Made by a program: the position numbers and the translations under genes
Assembly (NCBI GenBank): GCA_902628525.1
Contig: CACOMZ010000003.1
Span: 22,386 to 86,385, forward strand
Direction: 5' to 3'
Source of the DNA: an uncultured Pelagibacteraceae bacterium
GTDB taxonomy: Bacteria > Pseudomonadota > Alphaproteobacteria > Pelagibacterales > Pelagibacteraceae
DNA: 64,000 nt
The notes under the pieces: generated by a model
Seen by the model: only the letters and a program-made list of their open reading frames with translations
Database searches by the model: none
Told to the model about the DNA's origin: nothing
Shown: piece after piece, positions 30,982 through 42,019 of the stretch
How positions within the stretch are numbered: the stretch's first letter is position 1
How the letters are laid out: every line of letters starts with the position of its first letter

Positions 30982-33066
30982 ATGGATATTAAAAAAACAG
31001 CTAATTTATTAATCAATTTTACCGTTAGGAGATTGGCGGAAATTTTTGGTATAATTGTATTTGTCGCAGGAATATTGCTTCTATTAGCATTGGTATATTA
31101 TTCTCCAGAAGATCCTAATTTCATTTTTCCAGATAACACAGAAATAAAAAATATCCTTGGCTTCCATGGAAGTTTTGTGTCGGATTTGTTTTTTCAATCT
31201 ATAGGACTAGTTTCTTATCTTGTTCCTTTAACATTATTAATTACTGGAATTAATATTTTAAAAACTAAAGAATTTTTTTTAATTATTGAAAATACTTTTT
31301 ATGTGATAATCTATTCAATTCTAGCTACACTTTTTTTATCCCACTTTTATTCCAATGCATTCACACTTTATATAAATGGAAATGGTGGTTTCGTAGGTAA
31401 TTATTTTAATCAAACATTTCTAAGTTCATTTATTTTGATTAACAAAACTATTTTTTATTACCTATTTATTTTTCTAATACTTATTTTTTTCCTAATTAGT
31501 ATTAATTTTAATCCTATTAAATTTTATAAAAATTTGAAAAAATTAATAACAATTTTTAGTAAGTCAAAAGAAAAAAATTATACTCACAAAAGTGAAATTA
31601 TAAGTGAGTATATACCACAAGATGAAATTAAAAATCTGATCCAAGAAGATTTGCCTTTTATTAAAGCAGAAAATAAAAATAATAATAAAATTAAATTTAA
31701 ATTACCGAGTATAGATTTATTAAAAAGTCCTAGTAAAAAAGAAAGAGATAACAAAGAAAAAAGTGAAACTAATGATCCAGAATTTTTAGAAAAAATACTA
31801 TTAGATTTTGGTGTTAATGGTAATATTAAAAAGGTAAGTCATGGTCCTGTGGTTACTTTAAATGAATTTGAACCTGCCGCAGGAGTAAAAGTATCAAAAA
31901 TAATTAACTTATCAGATGATATAGCAAGAAATACAAGTTCAGAATCTGCGCGTATTTCAACAATACCAGGAAGTAATACAATTGGGATAGAGCTCCCAAA
32001 TAATTCAAGGGAAAATGTTTACTTAAGTGAAATTTTAAGCAATTCTGATTTTAAAAAAAAAGAAATTAAATTACCTATTGCGCTAGGTAAAAGCATATCT
32101 GGCAAACCTTTAGTCGGGGATTTATCTTCAATGCCTCATCTTTTAATTGCTGGAACTACTGGATCTGGTAAATCAGTATGTATAAACACAATTATACTTT
32201 CTCTCCTTTATCGTCATACATCTGAAAAATGTAAGTTTATTTTAATTGATCCAAAAATGCTTGAATTATCAACCTATGAAGGAATTCCTCATTTGCTATG
32301 TCCTGTTATTACCGAAGCTAAAAAAGCAGCTTCTGTCTTGGGTTGGGTGGTTAAAGAAATGGAAAGCAGATACAAATTAATGACCAAAGAAGGTGTTAGA
32401 AATATTGATAGTTACAATTCTAAACACAAATTGCCTATGCCCTACATTGTTGTAGTAGTAGATGAAATGTCAGATTTAATGCTTGTAGCTGGCAAAGAAA
32501 TTGAAAATTATATCCAGAAATTATCTCAAATGGCAAGAGCAGCTGGTATTCATATTATAATGGCCACGCAAAGACCAAGTGTTGACGTAATTACAGGAAC
32601 AATTAAAGCAAATTTTCCAACAAGAATATCTTTTCAAGTTACCTCTAAAATTGACAGTAGAACCATATTAGGTGAACAGGGTGCAGAACAACTATTAGGA
32701 AAAGGAGACATGTTATATATGTCTTCAGCTAACAGGATTATTAGAATACACGCTCCTTTTGTCTCAGATAATGAGATAGAGAAAATCAATAATTTTCTGA
32801 GGTCTCAAGCCGAACCAGATTATATTGACGAAATATTAAATTTTGCAGATGAAAAAGAAATTGGAGATGGCCAAAATCTTGGTGACAAGGATGATTTATA
32901 TCAACAAGCGTTAGAAATAATCAGATCTGAGGGAAAAGCCTCAACATCGTTTTTGCAAAGAAAACTACAGATTGGTTATAATAGAGCCGCAAGAATTATA
33001 GACATGATGGAAGATGATGGAATAGTTAGTAAAGCAAACCATGTTGGTAAAAGAGATGTCTTATAA
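30982..33066 (+). CDS. ftsK: DNA translocase FtsK
   Basis: N-terminal membrane segments; LIAGTTGSGKSVCINTI; VVVVDEMSDLM; C-terminal winged helix RKLQIGYNRAARIIDMMEDDGIV. Confidence 0.97.
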   Translation: MDIKKTANLLINFTVRRLAEIFGIIVFVAGILLLLALVYYSPEDPNFIFPDNTEIKNILGFHGSFVSDLFFQSIGLVSYLVPLTLLITGINILKTKEFFLIIENTFYVIIYSILATLFLSHFYSNAFTLYINGNGGFVGNYFNQTFLSSFILINKTIFYYLFIFLILIFFLISINFNPIKFYKNLKKLITIFSKSKEKNYTHKSEIISEYIPQDEIKNLIQEDLPFIKAENKNNNKIKFKLPSIDLLKSPSKKERDNKEKSETNDPEFLEKILLDFGVNGNIKKVSHGPVVTLNEFEPAAGVKVSKIINLSDDIARNTSSESARISTIPGSNTIGIELPNNSRENVYLSEILSNSDFKKKEIKLPIALGKSISGKPLVGDLSSMPHLLIAGTTGSGKSVCINTIILSLLYRHTSEKCKFILIDPKMLELSTYEGIPHLLCPVITEAKKAASVLGWVVKEMESRYKLMTKEGVRNIDSYNSKHKLPMPYIVVVVDEMSDLMLVAGKEIENYIQKLSQMARAAGIHIIMATQRPSVDVITGTIKANFPTRISFQVTSKIDSRTILGEQGAEQLLGKGDMLYMSSANRIIRIHAPFVSDNEIEKINNFLRSQAEPDYIDEILNFADEKEIGDGQNLGDKDDLYQQALEIIRSEGKASTSFLQRKLQIGYNRAARIIDMMEDDGIVSKANHVGKRDVL

Positions 33067-33611
33067 TGTTAAAATTCTTCATAATATTTTTTTTCTCTTT
33101 TTTTATTTTAGATGCAAATGCAGACAATAAAGAAAAGATTATTAATAATCTAAAAAATACATACAACCTAAGTTTTCAATTTGAGCAAAATATAGGAGGA
33201 AAAATTGAAAAAGGAAATTGCACAATTGAGTATCCTAAAAAAATGTATTGCGCCTACAATAAAAATAATAAAGTTTTAGTTTCAAATGGTAAATCATTGG
33301 TAATTAAAACTTTATCAAGTTATTACCGATACCCTCTCAAAAAAACACCATTAAACCTAATTTTAAATAAAAATTTTTTAATTGATAAAATCTATAGTTT
33401 AGAAGAAAAAATTATTGACCAATCATATGTTAATTATACAATTAATCAAAATGAAGTTGAAGTAGATATATTTTTTGATCTAAAGAATTTTAATTTAATC
33501 GGCTGGAAAACAAAAGACATTTATCAAAATACAGCTATTACACTTTTATACTCTATTTTAATAAATCAAGAAATTAACAAAAAGATATTTGAATTACCTG
33601 CCCAAAACTAA
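33066..33611 (+). CDS. LolA-like outer-membrane lipoprotein carrier
   Basis: Signal peptide; FEQNIGGKIEKGNCTIEYPKKMYCAY; downstream of ftsK. Confidence 0.78.
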   Translation: MLKFFIIFFFSFFILDANADNKEKIINNLKNTYNLSFQFEQNIGGKIEKGNCTIEYPKKMYCAYNKNNKVLVSNGKSLVIKTLSSYYRYPLKKTPLNLILNKNFLIDKIYSLEEKIIDQSYVNYTINQNEVEVDIFFDLKNFNLIGWKTKDIYQNTAITLLYSILINQEINKKIFELPAQN

Positions 33612-34111
33612 ACTTTAACAATCTCAGATTTAAATATTTTCATTCCTCTAGCTAAATAATTTTTTAAAGCGTTTTCATGATCTAGCGAGCACGTATGCAA
33701 CCAAACTCTATTTATATTTTTATTAAACGATTTTTTGATTGCCTCACACAATAAAAAAGATCCTAATTTTTTATTTTGATATTCTTCCAAAATACCGAAA
33801 TATGCTATCTCAACTTCTTTTTTTTCTATATGAAAAATTAATTCAAAAAATCCTATGAGATCATATTTTCTTTTAAGCACATAAGTCTTTACTTTCGAAC
33901 TTGAAACATAATCAATCCATTGTTGTTCACTCCAGATTAGTCTATCTATCCATCTATGTTTTTTACCAACATTTTTATAAAAAAATTTGTTTAATTGAAA
34001 ATTTACTGGATCAAGTAAAACTATTGAAAACTCCTCAAATGATTGACTAGTTTCTTTTAAATCCTTTAAAGAATTTATTTCTAAATAATTTCTTTTTACT
34101 TCCTCTATCAC
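33608..34111 (-). CDS. GNAT family N-acetyltransferase
   Basis: YFGILEEYQNKKLGSFLLCEAIKKSF. Confidence 0.83.
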   Translation of the reverse strand: MIEEVKRNYLEINSLKDLKETSQSFEEFSIVLLDPVNFQLNKFFYKNVGKKHRWIDRLIWSEQQWIDYVSSSKVKTYVLKRKYDLIGFFELIFHIEKKEVEIAYFGILEEYQNKKLGSFLLCEAIKKSFNKNINRVWLHTCSLDHENALKNYLARGMKIFKSEIVKV

Positions 34112-34473
34112 TCGACCATTTTACCTACTTTTTCACCTCCAAATAAATGAAAATGCAAGTGAGGAACTTCCTGACCACCATGATCGCTGATATTTGCTAA
34201 AGCTCGGTAACCTCGGCCTACTTCTGTTGATATACCTAACTTTTTTGCAACTATATTAATACCTTTTATTAATCCAACAATCTCCTCAGATGTTGCATTT
34301 AAAGTAAAATCATCAAGATCTTTATATTTGCCTTTTGGTATCACCAAAGCATGAATTTTTTTTTGTGGGTTTATATCGTGAAATGATAACACAAAGTCAT
34401 CTTCATAAATTTTATTGCAGGGTATCTCTTTACGTAAAATTTTTGCAAATATATTTTGATCGTCGTAAGACAT
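34108..34473 (-). CDS. HIT family protein
   Basis: GGQEVPHLHFHLFGG histidine triad. Confidence 0.95.
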   Translation of the reverse strand: MSYDDQNIFAKILRKEIPCNKIYEDDFVLSFHDINPQKKIHALVIPKGKYKDLDDFTLNATSEEIVGLIKGINIVAKKLGISTEVGRGYRALANISDHGGQEVPHLHFHLFGGEKVGKMVE

Positions 34474-35361
34474 TTACATTTTTTCGAGCACAGATTTAAC
34501 TGTATCTCCCATAACAGAAGGATTTTTTGAAATTGTAACTCCACATTCTTTTAATATCTCAACTTTTTCAATCGCGCTTTCGCCATAAGCTGAAACAATT
34601 GCACCTGCGTGACCCATTACTCTTCCCTTTGGAGCAGTAAGTCCTGCAATATAACCAATAACTGGTTTTTTCATATTTTCCCTCGCAAATTCTCCTGCTG
34701 CTACTTCTTGAGGTCCTCCAATTTCACCAATCATCAAAATTGCATCAGTTTCGTCATCTGTTTCGAATTTTTCAATTATATCTCTAAATGAACTTCCATT
34801 AATCGGATCTCCTCCTATTCCAACGCTTGTAGAAATCCCAATACCTAAATTTTTCATTTGTTCTGCGGCTTCGTAACCTAAAGTTCCTGATCTACTTATA
34901 ATTCCAACTCTTCCCTCTTTATAAATATGACCTGGCATAATTCCTAGCATTGATTTTCCAGGACTAATAATACCAGCACAGTTTGGTCCAACTAAAGTCA
35001 TTTTCTCATTTCTAGAATATCTTCTCATGTATCTTTTTATTCTGATCATGTCATGTGATGGAATGCCATCGACTATTGCAACACAGGTTTTGATACCTGC
35101 ATCCGCTGCTTCCATTGCAGAGTCGGCTGCAAAAGCTGGTGGGACAAATAATATTGATGCTGTCGCTCCAGTTTGTTGCACTGCGTCTTTGACTGTGTTA
35201 AATACCGGTCTATCTAAATGTTTTTGCCCACCTTTCCCAGGAGTAACGCCACCTACAACATTTGATCCGTATTTTATCATCTCTTCAGCATGAAAAGTTC
35301 CCATCTTTCCAGTGAAGCCTTGGATTAAAATTTTTGTATTTTTTTCAATTATAACCGCCAT
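34474..35361 (-). CDS. mtkB: Malate-CoA ligase alpha subunit (SucD/MtkB-like)
   Basis: SucD-like fold motifs (MGHAGAIVSAYG); MtkB assignment from pairing with MtkA-like and malyl-CoA-lyase-like neighbours. Confidence 0.8.
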   Translation of the reverse strand: MAVIIEKNTKILIQGFTGKMGTFHAEEMIKYGSNVVGGVTPGKGGQKHLDRPVFNTVKDAVQQTGATASILFVPPAFAADSAMEAADAGIKTCVAIVDGIPSHDMIRIKRYMRRYSRNEKMTLVGPNCAGIISPGKSMLGIMPGHIYKEGRVGIISRSGTLGYEAAEQMKNLGIGISTSVGIGGDPINGSSFRDIIEKFETDDETDAILMIGEIGGPQEVAAGEFARENMKKPVIGYIAGLTAPKGRVMGHAGAIVSAYGESAIEKVEILKECGVTISKNPSVMGDTVKSVLEKM

Positions 35362-35362
35362 T

Positions 35363-36526
35363 TTATTTATTTAATGCTGCAACAGCTTTATTTGCAGCAT
35401 CCTCTAAAGTATTTGCTTCAATATAATTTAATTTACTATCCCGAAGAATTTTATTTCCCTTTTCAACATTTGTTCCTGCTAATCTTATAACAAGTGGAAC
35501 CTCAATTTTAATTTTTTCTAATGCCTGGACGATTCCTTCTGCAACCCAATCACATCTATTTATTCCAGCAAAAATATTAACTAAAATAACCTTAACTTTT
35601 TTGTCCATGGTTATTAGCCTAAAAGCTTTTACAATTTTTTCAGGAGTTGCACCTCCACCTACATCAAGAAAATTTGCAGGTTCTCCGCCCGCCAGTTTAA
35701 TCATATCCATTGATGCCATTGCCAATCCTGCGCCATTAATTATATTCCCAATATTGCCCTCCAAGCTTACATAATTAAGACCTCTGTCAGATGCATATAC
35801 TTCTTTCTCATCCTCTTGGGTTTTATCCCTTAGTTCAGAAACTTTATCTCTTCTGAACATTGCATTGTTATCAAAGCTCATTTTACAATCTAATGCTAAG
35901 ATTTGTTTTTGTTTAGAGATTACTAACGGATTTACTTCAACCATAGTAGCATCTAACTCGCTAAAAGCTTTAGCACATCCAATTATAGTTTCTGATGCTC
36001 TTCTGATTAATTCTGGTTCAATACCCAATCCAAATGCTAATTCTCTAGCCTGAAAGCTTTGAATACCAACTGCAACTTCAATTTTTGATCTGATAATAGA
36101 CTCTGGTTTTTCTTTGGCAATTTCTTCAACACTCATTCCACCCTCTGTTGAGGCTACAACCATTATACTTTCTGATGCTCTATCAAAAACTAAACCTAGG
36201 TATAATTCTTTCTCTATATCTGTTGCTTCTTCAATATAGATCCTATTAACAATTTTTCCTTCAGGACCAGTTTGATTTGTAACTAATTTTTTTCCCAAAA
36301 GTTTATCTGTTGCTTGGGCAACTTCTAGTGGTGAATTACAAACAATTACTCCTCCAGCTTTACCTCTTGCACCTGAATGAATTTGTGCTTTTACAACCCA
36401 CTTTGATCCACCAATTTCCCTTGCTTTATTTTCTGCTGTTTCAGGACTATAAACAATTCCACCTCTAGGTATTGTTACCCCAAAGCTTTGTAAAATTTCT
36501 TTTGCTTGATACTCGTGAATATCCAT
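35363..36526 (-). CDS. mtkA: Malate-CoA ligase beta subunit (SucC/MtkA-like)
   Basis: MDIHEYQAKEILQSFGV; GGEPANFLDVGGGA; IFAGINRCDWVAEGI. Confidence 0.82.
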   Translation of the reverse strand: MDIHEYQAKEILQSFGVTIPRGGIVYSPETAENKAREIGGSKWVVKAQIHSGARGKAGGVIVCNSPLEVAQATDKLLGKKLVTNQTGPEGKIVNRIYIEEATDIEKELYLGLVFDRASESIMVVASTEGGMSVEEIAKEKPESIIRSKIEVAVGIQSFQARELAFGLGIEPELIRRASETIIGCAKAFSELDATMVEVNPLVISKQKQILALDCKMSFDNNAMFRRDKVSELRDKTQEDEKEVYASDRGLNYVSLEGNIGNIINGAGLAMASMDMIKLAGGEPANFLDVGGGATPEKIVKAFRLITMDKKVKVILVNIFAGINRCDWVAEGIVQALEKIKIEVPLVIRLAGTNVEKGNKILRDSKLNYIEANTLEDAANKAVAALNK

Positions 36527-36528
36527 AA

Positions 36529-37467
36529 TTATTTATTATTTATCAATTTATCAATGTTTACAATATTTTCCGCCATTCTTGCGGAAGCAGCATCGATCAT
36601 TCTTCCATCAAGTTGAGCGGCTCCTTTTCCCTCTTTTGCTGCTTTTTCTAATTCTTCTAAAATTCTTTTAGCTTTTTCAACCTCTGCCTCAGGTGGTGAA
36701 AATACTTTATTGGCAAGTTCTATTTGAGATGGATGTATTGCCCACTTTCCCTCTATTCCAATTGCAGCACCTCTTTTAGCAGCAGCTATATAAGCATCTG
36801 GATCATTAAAATCTCCAAATGGTCCGTCTATAGCTCTTAGACCATATGCTCTACAAGTCATTACTAATTCTGACAGCCCATGATGCCATTGATCACCAGG
36901 ATAATCTGGATTTAATCCACCAATAACAACTGTTCTAGCTCTTAAGCTTGCTGCATAATCTGCAACACCAAAATGTAGAGCTTCTAGTCTTTCACTTGAT
37001 TTTGCAATTTCTTTTATATTTGACATTCCCAGTGCAGTTTCGATTAAACACTCTATTCCAATTTTATTTTTTAGTTTTTTATTTGTTTCAATTTGAGTCA
37101 ATAGACAATCAACCATGTAAACGTCGCTACCAGTTCCTGCTTTAGGAACTAAAATAGTATCAACATTTTTGCCAGCTTGCTCAACTATTTCTACTAAATC
37201 GCTATACATATAATGTGTATCAAGACTATTTATTCTAACTGAAATCGTTTTACCTTTTTCTCTCCAATTCATTTCGTTAAGAGCTTTAATAATATTTGAT
37301 CTAGCTGTAATTTTATCGTTTGGAGAAACAGCGTCTTCTAAATCTAAAAAAATATAATCTGCTGCAGAATTTAAAGCTTTCTCAAACATTTGTGGTGAAG
37401 AGCCTGGGACTGCGAGTTCACTTCTTTGTAACCTTGATCTTGCTGGTTTGTAGTATTTGTGGCTCAT
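36529..37467 (-). CDS. HpcH/HpaI / CitE-type lyase, malyl-CoA (beta-methylmalyl-CoA) lyase-like
   Basis: RSELAVPGSSPQMFEKA, DYIFLDLEDAVSP, HFGVADYAASLRAR, KWAIHPSQI. Confidence 0.88.
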   Translation of the reverse strand: MSHKYYKPARSRLQRSELAVPGSSPQMFEKALNSAADYIFLDLEDAVSPNDKITARSNIIKALNEMNWREKGKTISVRINSLDTHYMYSDLVEIVEQAGKNVDTILVPKAGTGSDVYMVDCLLTQIETNKKLKNKIGIECLIETALGMSNIKEIAKSSERLEALHFGVADYAASLRARTVVIGGLNPDYPGDQWHHGLSELVMTCRAYGLRAIDGPFGDFNDPDAYIAAAKRGAAIGIEGKWAIHPSQIELANKVFSPPEAEVEKAKRILEELEKAAKEGKGAAQLDGRMIDAASARMAENIVNIDKLINNK

Positions 37468-37503
37468 TTAAAAAAAAGTATATCTTTTCTTTAAAAGGAA
37501 ATT

Positions 37504-37522
37504 ACTTATAGAATTTATAAGT
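37504..37522 (-). terminator. Possible hairpin at the end of the his operon
   Basis: Perfect 7-bp inverted repeat ACTTATA-GAATT-TATAAGT downstream of hisE; U-tract is weak. Confidence 0.35.
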
Positions 37523-37536
37523 ATTTTATAAAGGTA

Positions 37537-37809
37537 TTATTTCTTTCTAGAGGACAATTCTTCCATTATTTCCTCAATTTTTACGTTGTTAGCCTCTAAA
37601 AACATCAAAAGATGATAGAGAACATCTGCAGCCTCATGTATTGTGTTTGAGTTTTCCTCTACAGCTTCTATTAGCTCATTTACTTCTTCAAGTACTTTTT
37701 CTTTTGCTAAATTTTTATCTTTTAAGAGTTTATTAGTGTAAGAACCTTCAACAGGATTATTTTTTCTTTCTCTAGCGAGCAAAACCAGTTCTTCTAAAAT
37801 TTTGAGCAT
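37537..37809 (-). CDS. hisE: Phosphoribosyl-ATP pyrophosphatase
   Basis: SYTNKLLKDKNLAKEKVLEEVNELIEA...EAADVLYHLLMFL; in the his operon. Confidence 0.93.
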   Translation of the reverse strand: MLKILEELVLLARERKNNPVEGSYTNKLLKDKNLAKEKVLEEVNELIEAVEENSNTIHEAADVLYHLLMFLEANNVKIEEIMEELSSRKK

Positions 37810-37810
37810 A

Positions 37811-38563
37811 TTAAATTCTAACAGGAATATCTTTCGAAGCCAAATACTGTTTGGCTTCTTTTACTGAGAATGTTCCATAATGAAAAATTGATGCAGCTAG
37901 AACTGCACTCGCGCCAGATTTTATTCCTTCAACCAAGTGATCTAATGTTCCTACACCACCAGATGCAATTACTGGAATATTTACATTAAATGAAATTGTT
38001 TTCATTAATTCAATATCATATCCAGATTGAGTTCCATCTTTATCCATAGAAGTTACAAGTAATTCACCTGCTCCACAATTTTCCATTTTATTAGCAAATT
38101 CAATTGCATTGATTCCAGTTGCGTTTCTTCCTCCATGAGTAAATATTTCCCAGGTTTCTCCATTTTTTTTTGCATCAATTGCAACAACAATACATTGAGA
38201 ACCAAACTTTTTTGAACTTTCCTCAACAACTTTTGAGTTTTGAACCGCAGCTGTATTAATAGAAACTTTGTCTGCACCACAGTTTAAAAGTTTATTAATA
38301 TCTTCAATACATCTAACCCCGCCGCCAACGGTTAATGGAACAAAGCAATTCTTAGAAGTTCTCTCAACTACATCGTAAATAGTATCTCTGTTTTCGTTTG
38401 AGGCAGTAATATCTAAAAAACAAATTTCATCTGCTCCACCGTCAGAATAAATTTTGGCTTGTTCAACAGGATCACCTGCATCTTGTAAATCGACAAAATT
38501 AATTCCTTTAACAACGCGTCCATTTTTAACATCCAAACAAGGTATTATCCTATTTTTAAGCAT
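37811..38563 (-). CDS. hisF: Imidazole glycerol phosphate synthase subunit HisF
   Basis: [40 protein letters not shown]. Confidence 0.97.
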   Translation of the reverse strand: MLKNRIIPCLDVKNGRVVKGINFVDLQDAGDPVEQAKIYSDGGADEICFLDITASNENRDTIYDVVERTSKNCFVPLTVGGGVRCIEDINKLLNCGADKVSINTAAVQNSKVVEESSKKFGSQCIVVAIDAKKNGETWEIFTHGGRNATGINAIEFANKMENCGAGELLVTSMDKDGTQSGYDIELMKTISFNVNIPVIASGGVGTLDHLVEGIKSGASAVLAASIFHYGTFSVKEAKQYLASKDIPVRI

Positions 38564-39281
38564 TCAATTCCCTAACAAGTTCATCTAATTTGATATCACC
38601 ATCATAAATAGCTTTTCCAACTATTATTCCTTCGATATTGTTATTATTTAATTTCTTTGCTTTTTTAATATCATCAATTGAAGAAACCCCACCAGATATA
38701 ATTACAGGACAATTTGAGGTATCTGCAACTTTTGATGTCTCTTCAAAATTAGGACTTTGCTTCATCCCATCTCTATTAATATCTGTATAAATCAATCTAC
38801 TTGCGCCATAATCATTAACTTCTTTTAAGTAATCTAATGTTAGTTGATTAGAATTTTCTTTCCAACCAGAGACAGACAAATATCCGTCTTTAGCATCTAA
38901 ACCTAAGGCGATTTTATTTGGAAATTTTTCACAAGCTTCTTTTAAAAAATTTTTATCTTTTATAGCTGCACTTCCTAAAATAACTTTTTCAACACCAGCA
39001 TCAGCATATTTCAGAATACTTTCAAAGTTTCTGATACCTCCGCCAATTTCAATTTTAAGATCAAATTTTTTTACTATTTCTTGAATAATATCCAAATTAA
39101 CTGTTTCCCCAGTTAAAGCGCCATCTAAATCAACTATATGTAAATTTTTAAAACCATGATCTTTATATTTGCCAGCTTGTTCAATCGGTGACATTTCATA
39201 CTCAGTTTTGTTATTAAAATCTCCCTTAATTAACCTCACACACTTTTTATTTTTAATATCAATTGCAGGGAAAATTTTCAT
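38556..39281 (-). CDS. hisA: Phosphoribosylformimino-5-aminoimidazole carboxamide ribotide isomerase
   Basis: [42 protein letters not shown]. Confidence 0.96.
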   Translation of the reverse strand: MKIFPAIDIKNKKCVRLIKGDFNNKTEYEMSPIEQAGKYKDHGFKNLHIVDLDGALTGETVNLDIIQEIVKKFDLKIEIGGGIRNFESILKYADAGVEKVILGSAAIKDKNFLKEACEKFPNKIALGLDAKDGYLSVSGWKENSNQLTLDYLKEVNDYGASRLIYTDINRDGMKQSPNFEETSKVADTSNCPVIISGGVSSIDDIKKAKKLNNNNIEGIIVGKAIYDGDIKLDELVRELNA

Positions 39282-40195
39282 TTCAAAAATGATTTTGGTA
39301 TTTCAAGTATGTGTTTTGATTTAAATCTTTTATGATGTTTTTTATATTTATAAATTTTGTATTTTTCTACATTCTGTACTTCAAGTTTTTTACATTCTGA
39401 CTTATTTAATAATTTTTCACATTTTTTTTCTGAACGTATACCATCAAAAAATACAACTCTTTTGGGCATTTTAGTTTCGCCAAAAGTATTTTTGTATCTT
39501 GAAATGAAACTGTTATATAGTCCATATCTTAGACTTTGTTTCTTTCCTTTAATTGGATCATTTGAAACACCTTTAAAATCAACCTTTAATTCACCATCTA
39601 TCCAAACTCTCATGAAACCTTGCTTGGGTTCTGGATGCCAATTAGTATTAAAAATTATTTGTGTCCAATTTCCAAATAAATCTTCATTACTTTTTAAAAT
39701 TAATTGAGAGTTTTCAAATGTATCTCCATTTCTGTTAAAAGTTAATCCTGCATGCGTATGTTGAAACATAACTAATACTTTTGAAGGTTTTAATCTTTTC
39801 CATTGAATCAGGGACATTTTTGATGGAGCCACAGAGTTATAATCCTTGGGTAAAAAAATATAAAATTGATACCATACCTCATTTTTAGAAGGATACTCCT
39901 TGTATAATATTTCACTCCGTTCCCTATCATTTTCACAATCGCTAAATTTTTTCTCAAAGCCACATTCACCATTATTTAACTCAAACATTATTGATTTATT
40001 TCCAACAATTGAAAAGTCAGAGACTGAAACTGGATTAGTTGCCTTTTTTGAAATAAGAGGTGAAAACATTTCCGGAATTGCTCTTCCATAATTATCTTCC
40101 TTTAGTGCTTTTTGAACTTCAGAAAATTTAGTTATTGAAAATGCTTCAACTGTTAAAAATACTCCCAGTATTAAAAATAATAAAAAATTTCTCAT
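39278..40195 (-). CDS. Secreted polysaccharide-lyase-like protein (heparin lyase I-like family)
   Basis: Signal peptide; NEVWYQFYIFLPKDY, GNWTQIIFNTNWHPEPKQGFMRVWIDGE, SLRYGLYNSFISRY; sits between hisA and hisH. Confidence 0.7.
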   Translation of the reverse strand: MRNFLLFLILGVFLTVEAFSITKFSEVQKALKEDNYGRAIPEMFSPLISKKATNPVSVSDFSIVGNKSIMFELNNGECGFEKKFSDCENDRERSEILYKEYPSKNEVWYQFYIFLPKDYNSVAPSKMSLIQWKRLKPSKVLVMFQHTHAGLTFNRNGDTFENSQLILKSNEDLFGNWTQIIFNTNWHPEPKQGFMRVWIDGELKVDFKGVSNDPIKGKKQSLRYGLYNSFISRYKNTFGETKMPKRVVFFDGIRSEKKCEKLLNKSECKKLEVQNVEKYKIYKYKKHHKRFKSKHILEIPKSFLK

Positions 40196-40818
40196 AGATT
40201 TATAAAATTATCAATTATTTTAAGTCCAAATTTGTCACTCTTTTCAGGATGAAATTGGGTTCCGAAAATATTTTCCTTTTCAACTGAACAAACAATATTT
40301 GATGAATAATCCGTTGTTGCAGAAATTACATTTTTATCTTCTGGAACAAATTCATAGCTGTGTACAAAATACATGTGAGATTTATTTTCAATACCTTTAA
40401 AAATCTTACTATCTTTCGTTATATTAATTTCATTCCAACCAATATGAGGAAGTTTATACTTTCCATTTTGATTGTCGATTTTTGATACATTACCTGATAT
40501 CCAACCAAGCCCTTTGGTTTCTGTTTCCTCGTAACCAATATCTGCAAACATTTGTAATCCAACACAAATTCCTAGAAGTGGTTTTTTATTGTTTATTGTA
40601 AATTCATTCAATGTATCGACTAAACCACTAATTTTTCTTAAAGCATCAATACAACTTTTAAACGAACCCTGGCCAGGTAAAACAACTTTGTCTGAGTTTT
40701 TAATCTTATTTAAATCCGAAGTTACTTCGATATTTACCTTATCTTTAGCAACCTCCTTAAAAGAGTTTATTACCGAGCTGATATTGCCCGAATTATAATC
40801 AACAATTGTGACGTTCAT
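40192..40818 (-). CDS. hisH: Imidazole glycerol phosphate synthase subunit HisH
   Basis: DYNSGNISSV, LPGQGSF, LGICVGLQMFAD, GTQFHPEKS. Confidence 0.97.
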   Translation of the reverse strand: MNVTIVDYNSGNISSVINSFKEVAKDKVNIEVTSDLNKIKNSDKVVLPGQGSFKSCIDALRKISGLVDTLNEFTINNKKPLLGICVGLQMFADIGYEETETKGLGWISGNVSKIDNQNGKYKLPHIGWNEINITKDSKIFKGIENKSHMYFVHSYEFVPEDKNVISATTDYSSNIVCSVEKENIFGTQFHPEKSDKFGLKIIDNFINL

Positions 40819-40823
40819 TAAAC

Positions 40824-41414
40824 TTATAATGAGCCTTTAGTGGATGGAATGCTTTTTTTATTTCTTGGATCCATCTCGAGTGCAGCTCTTAATGATCTTG
40901 CTAAAGCTTTATAACAAGACTCAATAATATGGTGGCTATTATCGCCATAAATATTTTCAACATGCATTGTAATTCCAGCAGATTGGGAGAAGGCTTGAAA
41001 CCATTCTTTAAATAATTCTGTATCCATCTCACCAAGTTTCTCTACTTTTAATTTTACTCTCCAAATTAAATAAGGTCTGTTTGATACATCGATTGCAACT
41101 CTAGTTAATGTTTCATCCATCGGAAGAACTGTATGAGCATATCTTTTAATTCCCACAAATTTTTTTGCAGCTTTTTTTAAAGCTTCACCAATAGCAATTC
41201 CCGTGTCTTCAGTAGTGTGATGAAGATCTATGTGTGTATCTCCTTTTGCTTTTACTTTTAAATCAATTAATGAATGCTTTGATAATTGCTCAAGCATATG
41301 GTCTAGGAAACCTATACCAGTGTCAATTTGGTACTTACCTTTACCATCAATATTTACCTCAACATTAATACTGGTTTCTTTTGTTTTTCGAGATACTTTT
41401 CCTTTTCTGGTCAT
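40824..41414 (-). CDS. hisB: Imidazoleglycerol-phosphate dehydratase
   Basis: [46 protein letters not shown]. Confidence 0.97.
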   Translation of the reverse strand: MTRKGKVSRKTKETSINVEVNIDGKGKYQIDTGIGFLDHMLEQLSKHSLIDLKVKAKGDTHIDLHHTTEDTGIAIGEALKKAAKKFVGIKRYAHTVLPMDETLTRVAIDVSNRPYLIWRVKLKVEKLGEMDTELFKEWFQAFSQSAGITMHVENIYGDNSHHIIESCYKALARSLRAALEMDPRNKKSIPSTKGSL

Positions 41415-41503
41415 ATATTTTTAATGGTATACATACATAATCCCACTATATCAATATCAGTATGAACACTTGAAGTATCAAAAATAGTTACCATTTATTA
41501 AAT

Positions 41504-42019
41504 ATGACAACAATTGTGTTAGTAAGAAAAAACAATGAAGTAGTAGTTGCTGGCGACGGTCAAGTTAGTATGGGAAATACCGTTGTAAAAAGCACAGCTT
41601 CAAAAGTCAGAAAAATTGAAAAAAGAGATGTAGTTGCTGGTTTTGCAGGATCAACTGCTGATGCTTTAACTTTGTTTGAAAGATTGGAAGGGAAATTAGA
41701 AAAACACGCTGGAAACTTATCAAGAGCTGCCGTTGAATTAGCAAAAGATTGGCGAACAGATAAATATTTAAGAAGACTAGAAGCACTTATGGCTGTCGGC
41801 GATAAAAATAACAGTTATATTATTTCTGGAACCGGTGATGTTTTGGAGCCTGAAGGAGATGTTATTGGAATAGGATCTGGTGGAAATTATGCTTTAGCAG
41901 CTGGAAAGGTTTTAATGGAAGGAAGTATGTCTGCTGAGGAAGTTGCAAAAAAAGCTATTAAGGTCGCCGCTGATATATGTGTATTCACAAACGATAATGT
42001 AAAAATTGAAAAAATATAA
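41504..42019 (+). CDS. hslV: ATP-dependent protease subunit HslV
   Basis: [25 protein letters not shown]. Confidence 0.97.
   Translation: MTTIVLVRKNNEVVVAGDGQVSMGNTVVKSTASKVRKIEKRDVVAGFAGSTADALTLFERLEGKLEKHAGNLSRAAVELAKDWRTDKYLRRLEALMAVGDKNNSYIISGTGDVLEPEGDVIGIGSGGNYALAAGKVLMEGSMSAEEVAKKAIKVAADICVFTNDNVKIEKI

Noticed and set aside
39357-41424. Plus-strand ORFs opposite hisB, hisH and the lyase-like gene
   Set aside because: Antisense shadow ORFs without homology signals.
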